Below are positions 34,922 to 42,773 of a stretch of DNA of 64,000 nucleotides, in pieces. How positions within the stretch are numbered: position 1 is the stretch's first letter; each line of letters starts with the position of its first letter. The stretch is taken from positions 53,620 through 117,619 of the forward strand of contig JAEYPP010000084.1 in the NCBI GenBank assembly GCA_023410575.1. Direction: 5' to 3'. A model generated the notes under the pieces. That model was not told where the DNA came from. It saw nothing but the letters and a program-made list of their open reading frames with translations, and ran no database searches. This DNA is from Bacillota bacterium. GTDB lineage: Bacteria; Bacillota; Clostridia; Lachnospirales; Lachnospiraceae. The translations under genes and the position numbers were made by a program.

Positions 34922-35587
34922 CTAGTATCCTTGTGCCTTCTCATTTTTTGCAAGCTTTACAATTCGGCTTGTTCCAAGACGAGAAGCTCCAAGCTCAAGA
35001 AATTTATTAGCATCATCAAATGAACTAATGCCACCAGCGGCTTTCATCTTAACCTTAGGTCCAATATGTTTTGAAAATAGTTCAATGTCAGCAAAGGTTG
35101 CTCCTGAAGTGGAAAATCCTGTTGACGTTTTAATATAATCAGCACCAGCATTCGTTACGATTTCACACATCTTTACCTTTTCTTCCTCAGTTAACAAGCA
35201 AGTTTCAATAATAACTTTTAGAATTTTATCCCCACAAACTTTTTTTAAGGTACGAATCTCTTTCTCCACGAGGTCATAATTTCCTTGCTTTAAATCGCCT
35301 AAGTTAATTACCATATCGATTTCATCCGCACCATTTTGAATTGCATCTTTTGTCTCAAACTCTTTTACAGCAGTTGTATTATAGCCATTTGGGAATCCAA
35401 TAACAGTACACACTGCCATCTTGTCTTGAACGTATTCTTTCACACGCTTTACATAGGAAGGTGGAATACATACCGATGCCGTCTGATATGTGATTGCATC
35501 ATCACATATTTGTTTAATGTCATTCCATGTAGCAGTTTGACTTAATAAAGTATGATCTACAGCTGAAAAAATCTTACTATGATCCAT
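34922..35587 (-). CDS. deoC: Deoxyribose-phosphate aldolase
   Basis: This enzyme cleaves 2-deoxyribose 5-phosphate to acetaldehyde and glyceraldehyde 3-phosphate, the last step of deoxynucleoside breakdown. The 221 residues match the short bacterial form. Key features are the N-terminal DHTLL (near 11-15), VCTVIGFPNG, DEIDMVINLG, the catalytic region LKVIIETCLLTEEE, the Schiff-base lysine in ADYIKTSTGFS (near 151-161), and KAAGGISSF. It follows deoD by about 40 bases and precedes cdd. Confidence 0.96.
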   Translation of the reverse strand: MDHSKIFSAVDHTLLSQTATWNDIKQICDDAITYQTASVCIPPSYVKRVKEYVQDKMAVCTVIGFPNGYNTTAVKEFETKDAIQNGADEIDMVINLGDLKQGNYDLVEKEIRTLKKVCGDKILKVIIETCLLTEEEKVKMCEIVTNAGADYIKTSTGFSTSGATFADIELFSKHIGPKVKMKAAGGISSFDDANKFLELGASRLGTSRIVKLAKNEKAQGY

Positions 35588-35626
35588 CTTATGAACCTCA
35601 TCTTTCTATTTTAATCTAAATGTGAT

Positions 35627-36337
35627 TTAAGCTAAGTTAAGTGCAATTTCCATCATTTCACGGAAAGATACTTGACGTTCCTCTGCAGATAATGATTCCC
35701 CTGTATAGATGTGATCCGAAATTGTTAAGATACAGAGTGCATTCTTTCCTGCCCTCGCTGCATTCATGTAAAGAGCAGCCGCTTCCATCTCAACACATAG
35801 GATTCCCATCTTTTTCCACTTATCATTGGCAGTTTTGCTATCATCATAGAATGTATCAGAAGAAAGAATATTACCAACTACAGTCTTAATATTTAGTTCA
35901 CGTGCCTTATTCACTGCTTTCTCTAATAAATCAAAGCTTGCAATTGGTGCAAATGTCCCTGGTAATTCATATTGATGTGCAAAGTTAGAATTCGTACTTG
36001 CACCCATTCCAATCACAATGTCTCTTATATGAATATTGTCGGAATACCCACCAGCAGAGCCAATACGAATAATATTATCTACATCATAGAAATTAAATAA
36101 TTCATATGAATAGATACCAATTGACGGCATACCCATACCGCCACCCATAACGGAAATTTTCTTTCCTTTATAAGTTCCTGTATACCCAAACATATTACGA
36201 ACAGTGTTAAAACATGTAACATCTTCAAGATACGTATCCGCAATAAATTTAGCTCTTAATGGATCACCAGGCATAAGAACTGTCTTGGCAATATCCCCTA
36301 CCTTCGCTCCATTGTGTGGTGTTGGTGTACAACTCAT
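35627..36337 (-). CDS. deoD: Purine nucleoside phosphorylase DeoD-type
   Basis: This enzyme phosphorolyses purine (deoxy)nucleosides to base and (deoxy)ribose 1-phosphate. The start chosen is the ATG at 36337 with AAGGAGATATTACT upstream; a longer frame runs upstream without homologous content. The 236-residue length is typical of the hexameric family. Motifs: TPHNGAKVGDIAKTVLMPGDPLRA near 6-29 (phosphate site), GMGMPSIGIYSYEL, RIGSAGGY, VEMEAAALYM (ribose site) and ILTISDH with the catalytic Asp. It is the first gene of the deoD-deoC-cdd group. Confidence 0.96.
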   Translation of the reverse strand: MSCTPTPHNGAKVGDIAKTVLMPGDPLRAKFIADTYLEDVTCFNTVRNMFGYTGTYKGKKISVMGGGMGMPSIGIYSYELFNFYDVDNIIRIGSAGGYSDNIHIRDIVIGMGASTNSNFAHQYELPGTFAPIASFDLLEKAVNKARELNIKTVVGNILSSDTFYDDSKTANDKWKKMGILCVEMEAAALYMNAARAGKNALCILTISDHIYTGESLSAEERQVSFREMMEIALNLA

Positions 36338-36458
36338 AGTAATATCTCCTTTTATCAAATAATATTTAAAAATCAAATTAATATTTACAATTCTAAAAAA
36401 TTTGTACCTATATTTTATCACATTGTTGAATAGATTGCAAAACTTTGATGTTATCTGC

Positions 36459-36932
36459 CTATTGGTTTTTTGAATTTGGTAAACCAGCTCGAAAGAACTT
36501 TCGAAATAACTTTCTCCCATTAAAAGGAATTAAATCCTTTTCTGGCTCCTCTACTCCACGTGCAGGGTAGTTTCGACAATCTATTGCAATTGCAGAAGGA
36601 TATCCATCCATAAGTAAAATTGTAATACCCGATAATATATTTTTAAGAACACTATCCTCGTCTGATAATACATTTAGTTCAACATAAGGAAGTTTCTTCT
36701 TCATAAATGAGTGTAGATCTTGAGGAATATCCTCCTCCTTATACCCTTCAAAAGTTTGCAAAAGCTTTTGCAAAACATCATCTTTCATAAATCCATTGAT
36801 GTAATAAATGCATGCCTGCTTACCACCTATTTCAAACGTCTGATAGAGAAGATCAAAACACTCATCCACGTGAAGGACTTGATTCAAGAATTCCACATTC
36901 TCTTTTAATTTACTGCTAATTAAAAAAGCCAT
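36459..36932 (-). pseudogene. GerA/SpoVAF-type spore germination protein, N-terminal fragment
   Basis: The start chosen is the ATG at 36932 (MAFLISSKLKENVEFLNQVL) with AAGGAG upstream. The 157 residues match the soluble N-terminal domain of the GerAA/SpoVAF family: HVDECFDLLYQTFEIGGKQA, YYINGFMKDDVLQKLL, and DGYPSAIAIDCRNYPARGVE near 120-139. Family proteins then continue with LRGSRDGF and a membrane domain for a total near 490 residues. Here the frame stops after about 25 unrelated residues, and no membrane domain follows before deoD. It is most likely a truncated remnant, though a standalone soluble domain cannot be excluded. Confidence 0.75.
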
Positions 36933-37072
36933 CCTCACCACTCCTTGCATATAGTCTAATTTACTACATATCTATAATAACGTGGTTAGTATTTCGACTT
37001 TTCCCATTTATATACATAAAAGTACCTTGTAGCGTACTTCCTTTGAGATTCTTTTTTCTATCATAGATATAA

Positions 37073-37120
37073 AAAATATAGGATTGAGGCAGAAGATCAT
37101 CTGCAACAATCCCATATTTT
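37073..37120 (-). terminator. Terminator after the trigger-factor-like lipoprotein gene
   Basis: AAAATATNGGATTG pairs with CAATCCNATATTTT and an inner CAGA/TCTG stem extends it. T-rich sequence follows on the minus strand. Confidence 0.8.
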
Positions 37121-37127
37121 CTAAACC

Positions 37128-38186
37128 TTATACAACAACTGTAACCTGATTTGCTACATATTCCATAACTTCATCCCACAAAATAGCTTCTTTTACTTTT
37201 TCTTCCCCAATGGTGTTTAGCATTGTCTGTTCATCTTGATATCCATATAATTGTACATACTCTGATAGAGTTTCTTCATATTCCTTTTCCGTAATTGTGA
37301 TATTTTCTGTACGACCAATGACATCAAGAATTAAATCTTGCTTTACTGATAGCTTTACATATTCATCATAATTTACACCAAAGGAATTATACACATAATC
37401 TTCTAACTCCATCCCCTTAATCTGGGCATACATCTCTAATCTATCACGAAGTTGAGCTTCTTTTGCTTCAATCGCACCTTCTGGATAAGAATCTACAGTA
37501 GAATTATCCGATACAATCTTCCAAATCCCGTTTTTTTTATCTTTTTCGATTTCTTTCATTTTCTCTTCTCTAATCTCTGGAATTAATGATGCTTTATATT
37601 CTTCTGCCGATTCCATATCAAATACATCTTTTACAAAATCATCAGTAAGTGATGGGATGTAAAAAGATTGAACACGATCAATCGTAACGTCAAAAGTAAC
37701 TGTCTTTCCAGTTAATGCTATTTCACCGAAGGAGCTAGGCACAACTAAGTCAAACTGTACCTTGTCCCCCTGATATAACCCTTTTAAATTATCAATAAAG
37801 CCATCCATAATATGTTCATCATAACCATATACGAACTCATAACCGTCAGAAGTAAATCCATCATTTATTTTTCCATCAACAGAGCCTTTCACACTGATCT
37901 TAATTTGACAGCCTGGAGTAATTGGCTCTTCCTTTGTATCAATATAAAATCCATGCTCGTATAATACCGATTCAATCTTAGAGTTTATATCAATCTCTGA
38001 TACTGGAATCGTATCAGCTGTTATATTAAGTCCTTTATAATCAGCAACTGTTACATAAGCTGAAGTATCAATATCCTTAAATTGACTATAGTCATTAAAT
38101 GAAATCACTTTCTCTTCTTTCTTACATCCCGATAATGCAAGTACAATTCCTAATAAACCAACAGCAAGATAGGCTCTTTTTTTCAT
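37128..38186 (-). CDS. Trigger-factor-like peptidyl-prolyl isomerase lipoprotein
   Basis: The start chosen is the ATG at 38186, which begins a lipoprotein signal peptide (lipobox LSGC, C21). A longer frame upstream to 38318 lacks a signal. Residues about 85-185 resemble the FKBP-type domain of trigger factor: GCQIKISVKGSVDGK, MDGFIDNLKGLYQGDKVQFDL, then ALTGKTVTFDVTIDRV. The rest (about 190-345) is helical like the trigger factor C-terminal chaperone domain. Such exported homologues in Lachnospiraceae probably help fold secreted proteins at the membrane surface. Catalytic activity cannot be judged from sequence. Confidence 0.8.
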   Translation of the reverse strand: MKKRAYLAVGLLGIVLALSGCKKEEKVISFNDYSQFKDIDTSAYVTVADYKGLNITADTIPVSEIDINSKIESVLYEHGFYIDTKEEPITPGCQIKISVKGSVDGKINDGFTSDGYEFVYGYDEHIMDGFIDNLKGLYQGDKVQFDLVVPSSFGEIALTGKTVTFDVTIDRVQSFYIPSLTDDFVKDVFDMESAEEYKASLIPEIREEKMKEIEKDKKNGIWKIVSDNSTVDSYPEGAIEAKEAQLRDRLEMYAQIKGMELEDYVYNSFGVNYDEYVKLSVKQDLILDVIGRTENITITEKEYEETLSEYVQLYGYQDEQTMLNTIGEEKVKEAILWDEVMEYVANQVTVVV

Positions 38187-38265
38187 ATCTTTATACCATC
38201 CTTTAACTTCTTTCATCCACTTTGTAGAGCACAGTGCCCATCCTACATAACTACTTTCTAACGTC

Positions 38266-38307
38266 AAAAAAGGTACTACAAAAGTAACACGCATGTAGTA
38301 CCTTTTT
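38266..38307. terminator. Terminator after thrS
   Basis: AAAAAGGTACTAC pairs with GTAGTACCTTTTT (13 bp perfect), with an A/T run built into each arm so that it works in both directions. It lies about 45 bases past the thrS stop. Confidence 0.88.
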
Positions 38308-38349
38308 CCCGTTATCATTTAACAATAACAAAGCAACAACTAAAATTGA

Positions 38350-40314
38350 CTATTTTTGTTCATCTTGAACTTCAATTTTTCGTATCTCTTTTGTTCTAAT
38401 CTCTTTACATATCTCATTTACAAAAGTATCAAGTGGTTTCTGACCTTCGTCACCAAGATAACGGCTACGAACAGAAACTAAACCTTCTTCTGCTTCCTTT
38501 TGACCTACGACTAACATATAAGGAACACGGTTTAATCTTGTTTCACGAATCTTGTAACCAATCTTTTCAGCACGATTATCAATCGTTGCTAATACTCCAT
38601 TGTCTTTTAATTCATTCATAACCTTCACTGCATAGTCATTATACTTCTCGGAGATTGGAAGTACACGAACCTGTTCTGGGCATAACCAAGTTGGGAATAA
38701 GCCAGCATATTTCTCGATTAACCATGCAAGGGTACGCTCATAACATCCCATACTTGTTCTATGAATAATATAAGGACGTTTCTTCTCACCATTCGCATCG
38801 ATATATGTCATATCAAAACGTTCTGCTAAGAACATATCCAACTGGATGGTAATCATTGTATCTTCTTTGCCATAAACATTCTTAGCTTGAATATCAAGCT
38901 TAGGACCATAGAACGCTGCTTCACCTTCTGCCTCTGTAAACTGAATACCAATATGATTTAAGATGGTACGCATCATATCCTGTACTTTATTCCAAGTTTC
39001 TTCATTACCAAGATATTTTTCTTGATTGTTTGGATCCCATTTGGATAAACGATATGTTACGTCATCCTGTAATCCTAATGTTGTTAAGCAGTATTTTGCT
39101 AAATCTACACAACCTTTGAATTCCTCTTCAATTTGTTCTGGAGTTACTACTAGATGGCCTTCACTAATAGTAAACTGACGAACTCTTGTTAATCCATGCA
39201 TTTCACCAGAATCTTCATTTCGAAACAAAGTAGAAGTTTCGCCATAACGACAAGGTAAATCTCTGTAACTCTTTTGGCTTTGTTTATAAACATAATACTG
39301 GAATGGACAAGTCATTGGACGAAGGGCAAATACTTCTGCTTTCTCATCTTCTTCATCCCCAAGAACAAACATACCTTCTTTGTAATGACCCCAATGATCC
39401 GAAATGACATATAAATCTTTCTTCGCCATCAAAGGTGTTTTCGTTCTCATATACCCACGACGTTCTTCTTCATCTTCAATCCATCTTTGAAGAGTTTGAA
39501 TCATCTTAGCACCCTTTGGCATTAATAATGGCAAGCCTTGACCAATTACATCAACAGTCGCAAATAACTCCATCTCACGACCTAATTTATTATGATCACG
39601 CTTTTTAATATCCTCAAGATGCGCAAGAAATTCATCTAAATCACTGTTCTTTGTAAATGCAGTACCATAAACACGAGCTAACATCTTGTTTTTCTCGCTA
39701 CCTCTCCAATAAGCACCTGAAGAATTAATTAACTTAATTGCTTTAATATTCTTTGTGCTCATTAAGTGAGGACCAGCGCATAAATCTACGAAATCACCTT
39801 GACGGTAGAAAGAAATAATTGCATCTTCTGGAAGATCACGAATTAATTCCACTTTATATGGTTCTTCTCTTTCCTCCATAAACTTAATAGCTTCTTCTCT
39901 TGGTAAAGTAAATTTTTCAAGTTCCTTACCTTCTTTGATGATTTTCTTCATCTCTTTTTCAATTTCGTCTAATGCAGCACGATCAAGAGAGTCAATGTCA
40001 AAATCGTAGTAAAATCCCGTATCAATGGATGGTCCAATCGCAAGCTTTGCATTTGGATACAATCGTTTCACTGCTTCTGCTAATACATGAGAAGTTGTAT
40101 GACGATATGCAGCTCTACCTCCCTCATCGTTGAATGTCAAGATGCTTAACTCAACATCATGATCAATTATCGTACGAAGATCTACCACCTTACCATCAAC
40201 TTCCGCTGCACAAGCCATACGAGCCAAGCCTTCACTAATATCTTTTGCGATTTCATAAGCGCTCATTGCACTAGCGTACTCTTTACATGAGCCATCTTTT
40301 AATGTAATCTTCAT
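38350..40314 (-). CDS. thrS: Threonyl-tRNA synthetase
   Basis: This enzyme charges tRNA-Thr and edits mis-charged serine. The 654 residues have the full bacterial plan: TGS domain (1-60), editing domain with HTTSHVLAEA and CAGPHLMST, then the class II core with RPMTCPFQYYVYK, RYGETSTLFRNEDSGEMHGLTRVRQF and the motif 3 region RPYIIHRTSMGCYERTLAWLIE, and a C-terminal anticodon-binding domain (VRVLPISEKYNDYAVKVMNEL). Its expression is controlled by a Thr T-box directly upstream. The ribosome binding site is AAAGGAAGG. Confidence 0.97.
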   Translation of the reverse strand: MKITLKDGSCKEYASAMSAYEIAKDISEGLARMACAAEVDGKVVDLRTIIDHDVELSILTFNDEGGRAAYRHTTSHVLAEAVKRLYPNAKLAIGPSIDTGFYYDFDIDSLDRAALDEIEKEMKKIIKEGKELEKFTLPREEAIKFMEEREEPYKVELIRDLPEDAIISFYRQGDFVDLCAGPHLMSTKNIKAIKLINSSGAYWRGSEKNKMLARVYGTAFTKNSDLDEFLAHLEDIKKRDHNKLGREMELFATVDVIGQGLPLLMPKGAKMIQTLQRWIEDEEERRGYMRTKTPLMAKKDLYVISDHWGHYKEGMFVLGDEEDEKAEVFALRPMTCPFQYYVYKQSQKSYRDLPCRYGETSTLFRNEDSGEMHGLTRVRQFTISEGHLVVTPEQIEEEFKGCVDLAKYCLTTLGLQDDVTYRLSKWDPNNQEKYLGNEETWNKVQDMMRTILNHIGIQFTEAEGEAAFYGPKLDIQAKNVYGKEDTMITIQLDMFLAERFDMTYIDANGEKKRPYIIHRTSMGCYERTLAWLIEKYAGLFPTWLCPEQVRVLPISEKYNDYAVKVMNELKDNGVLATIDNRAEKIGYKIRETRLNRVPYMLVVGQKEAEEGLVSVRSRYLGDEGQKPLDTFVNEICKEIRTKEIRKIEVQDEQK

Positions 40315-40340
40315 TTATTTTCCTTCCTTTCTAAATATAC

Positions 40341-40612
40341 AAAAAAGCTCATCTCTTTCGATTACCTGGCGGTATCGAAAGGGACGAGCTGTACTCGCGG
40401 TTCCACCCTTTTTGGAATAAATCCCTGCTTCATTCGACGATAACGGAATCACCGGACCGGATTAGGGTCACTCAGAGGTAGTTTTCAATTACTTCCATTT
40501 TTGAATGCTCTCAGCATACACATTCTTCTCTGTAAAACTTTCATAATTTACTCTTCTCTTCAACGTTTTATATTCATCATCTCAGGTATTTCAGAGATTG
40601 CTTTTTATGCTA
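40341..40612 (-). ncRNA. T-box leader for threonine (thrS)
   Basis: On the minus strand the T-box core GGGTGGAACCGCG lies near 40393-40406. The terminator pairs GCTCATCTCTTTCGAT with ATCGAAAGGGACGAGC (40347-40389) and has a T6 run. In the stem I region GAAAACTACC offers ACT or ACC (40487-40492), both threonine codons, as specifier. Confidence 0.92.
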
Positions 40613-40615
40613 ATG

Positions 40616-40643
40616 ATTATAACACTTCTTAAACGGTTGTCAA
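40616..40643 (-). promoter_or_regulatory. Promoter of the thrS T-box transcript
   Basis: TTGACA (40638-40643) and TATAAT (40616-40621) with a 16-base spacer lie just upstream of the T-box leader. Confidence 0.75.
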
Positions 40644-40688
40644 GCCTGATTCGATTCAAAGCTCCCGTTAGTTTACAGTAGGTGTGCT

Positions 40689-40724
40689 AAAAGCTGTTGC
40701 GACTTGTATAACGTCACAACAGCT
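40689..40724 (-). terminator. Terminator hairpin after the Ig-domain remnant
   Basis: AAAGCTGTTG-GAC pairs with GTC-CAACAGCTTT with one bulge on each side. It follows the stop of the gene remnant at 40740, so it was probably the terminator of the original intact gene. Confidence 0.75.
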
Positions 40725-40739
40725 TTCTAATTCGTATGA

Positions 40740-40880
40740 TTATTTAACTTTTACTGTTTTTTTATCACTCTTATTCCCAACAGCGTCTTTTGCTTGTAAG
40801 ACAATCTTATTACCTTTTGTAAGTTTCCCTGTCGTAATTGTAAAGACACCATTATCTTTAATTGCAGAATATGTCTTTAT
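40740..40880 (-). pseudogene. Remnant of a surface protein with bacterial Ig-like domain
   Basis: On the minus strand the frame reads TYSAIKDNGVFTITTGKL, then TKGNKIVLQAKDAVGNKSD and KKTVKVK before a stop at 40740-40742. The G-x-F-x-I and AKDAVGNKS patterns are typical of the last Ig-like repeat of clostridial secreted proteins (bacterial Ig domains with GNKS motif). No start codon or upstream domain is present, as the frame loses coding character near 40885. It is the 3' tip of a deleted gene. Its own terminator survives. Confidence 0.65.
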
Positions 40881-40918
40881 AAACAGTAATATATTGCAAT
40901 AATAGTCCCAAAGTAATT

Positions 40919-41419
40919 TTACTCAACAGCCAGTTCCATCACATAATCATCCATAACATAACCCTCACCAATATCAGTAACCTGAGTTCTTATTGTTTGG
41001 AATCCTTTCTTTTCATAGACTGCTATCGTTGATTCATTAAAACGATTTACGGTAAGCCAAATTGATTTTAGATGTCTTTGTCGGCATACTGCTTTTAGTT
41101 GCTCAAAAATTTCTGAGGCATAATGCTTTCCCCGAAAGTCCTTCTTTATATATAGCTTACTTAAAAATAGTTTATCCACATCATTTTTAATACCTGTATA
41201 GCCAATTGTTTCTCCATCAACTACAATAAAGTAATACTCGTATCCTTGATTTAACATCTGATTTGTCATAGCTTCATAGGATTGAAACTTATCTACCATA
41301 TAGTCAATTTGATCTTCTGATAATATAGTGATAAAGTGCTGATGCCAAATCTCATCTGCAAGAGTTGCAAGATTCGTAATGTCCTTCTCACTGCTAACTC
41401 TTTCTAGTACTACACTCAT
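40919..41419 (-). CDS. GNAT-family N-acetyltransferase
   Basis: The start chosen is the ATG at 41419, behind GGAGGTTAAACAAG. The 166 residues form a single GNAT domain: YYFIVVDGETIGYTGI on the central strands, the acetyl-CoA loop LYIKKDFRGKHYASEI (near 100-115, R/Q-x-x-G-x-A-like), and SIWLTVNRFNESTIAVYEKKGFQ in the last part. The substrate is unknown. It may be a small-molecule or antibiotic acetyltransferase. It is probably monocistronic. Confidence 0.88.
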   Translation of the reverse strand: MSVVLERVSSEKDITNLATLADEIWHQHFITILSEDQIDYMVDKFQSYEAMTNQMLNQGYEYYFIVVDGETIGYTGIKNDVDKLFLSKLYIKKDFRGKHYASEIFEQLKAVCRQRHLKSIWLTVNRFNESTIAVYEKKGFQTIRTQVTDIGEGYVMDDYVMELAVE

Positions 41420-41483
41420 CTTGTTTAACCTCCAATTAGACTCTATCACACTTTTCTACTTTTTTATACTAACTCCTATAACT

Positions 41484-42581
41484 TTATATAACTGCTTCAA
41501 TTTTCATTTCCCTATGCTTGGACAAGTCAACAAAATCTTGACCAACAAGAATCACAGGTTTTGATAAAGATTGACGATTCAGCATAATAACCTCACCTTT
41601 CATATGATTGCTTAATCGAACCATTTGATTGATATAGATTTCTGCTATTCTTTCCATTAATGGCATTGATACATTAAAATCATATTGTATCTTTCCCTCA
41701 CTCTCAAACATTTCGAGAACAGTAAATGGACAAATTGCGTCACGATAAACGCGTTTACTTGTCATTGCATCAAATACATCAGCTATCGCAGTAATCATAG
41801 AGTATGGATGAATATCATTCCCGAATTTTTTATTTGGGTAACCCGTTCCATCATATCGCTCATGATGCTCTAAGGCAGCCAAACATATCCTTGAATCAAT
41901 CTTTTGTTCCGATAACAAGCGATATCCATAAAGAGGATGTTCTTTCACAATTATATATTCCTCAGGTGTTAATTTATCTGGTTTATGGAGTATCTCTTTT
42001 GGTATCAATATTTTCCCAACATCATGCAATAATCCACACAATATTAATGTATCTATCTCCCTCTCGGGCATATGTAACCATTGACCAAACATACTGCAAA
42101 TGGATGCAACATTAATGGAGTGGACCAAAGTCATATTATCATGTTCATTCACACAGTAAAGTAGCTCAAATAAATGATAACGATCCTTTCCTTTTTGCAA
42201 AATCTTCTTTATCTCTTGTACTAAGGCTGTTTCATCTAAACCCTCTTTCAACTGCATTGTTCGTTGAAAGCACTCGTTTATCCCAGTAAGTACCTCCTTA
42301 TATGTGGAAAGGAAACTAGTAAATTCATCGCTTTCTTGAATTTTTTCATAATAACTTTTTTTCTTATCCGGTTCCTCTTCTGGTTCATATACGTAAATAC
42401 TCTCCACTGCGTAAAACATAATCTTTGCAATCATATTTGGCTCTAACTTCACATTCTTAGCTAGCACTAACTGATCATTTTTTGAATATATATCGCACGC
42501 AGTAATTAAACCAGGTACTACTTGCTCAGTTGATATACGAAGAATTTTTCTTCCTACATGTTGCCGATTCATATTGTTCAA
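41484..42581 (-). CDS. HD-GYP domain protein, probable cyclic di-GMP phosphodiesterase
   Basis: The start chosen is a TTG at 42581, eight bases after GAGGAG; an ATG three codons on is also possible. The N-terminal 130 residues resemble the regions that precede HD-GYP domains in clostridia (ITACDIYSKNDQLVLAKNVKLE). The HD-GYP domain has LCGLLHDVGKILIP (HD pair), KEHPLYGYRLL, and ALEHHERYDGTGYP, the signature of active members, then ITAIADVFDAMTS. It should hydrolyse c-di-GMP, or a related dinucleotide, in the cytoplasm. No receiver domain is present. Confidence 0.88.
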   Translation of the reverse strand: MNNMNRQHVGRKILRISTEQVVPGLITACDIYSKNDQLVLAKNVKLEPNMIAKIMFYAVESIYVYEPEEEPDKKKSYYEKIQESDEFTSFLSTYKEVLTGINECFQRTMQLKEGLDETALVQEIKKILQKGKDRYHLFELLYCVNEHDNMTLVHSINVASICSMFGQWLHMPEREIDTLILCGLLHDVGKILIPKEILHKPDKLTPEEYIIVKEHPLYGYRLLSEQKIDSRICLAALEHHERYDGTGYPNKKFGNDIHPYSMITAIADVFDAMTSKRVYRDAICPFTVLEMFESEGKIQYDFNVSMPLMERIAEIYINQMVRLSNHMKGEVIMLNRQSLSKPVILVGQDFVDLSKHREMKIEAVI

Positions 42582-42599
42582 GATAAATTCTCCTCTCAT

Positions 42600-42773
42600 T
42601 CATCCTACATAAATTGTTCGAATATTTATAATGTATTCAATTTTCTCTCCCCAAGCGTAACTATTGTCAGGAATACTCAAAAAACTATTTTTTTCATAAT
42701 CAATGTAACATATATTCTGATGTACAACAAGGTACGATAGCACTATTTTTTATATAATTCAACATAAAAGTAG
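42600..42773. other. Intergenic region, no feature seen
   Basis: AT-rich sequence between two minus-strand genes. No convincing hairpin or small frame was found, so how transcription of the upstream ATPase gene ends is unclear. Confidence 0.3.

Noticed and set aside
40684..40902. Rightward 72-codon frame in the thrS-GNAT gap
   Set aside because: It is the antisense of the Ig-domain remnant and its terminator; coding character is on the minus strand.
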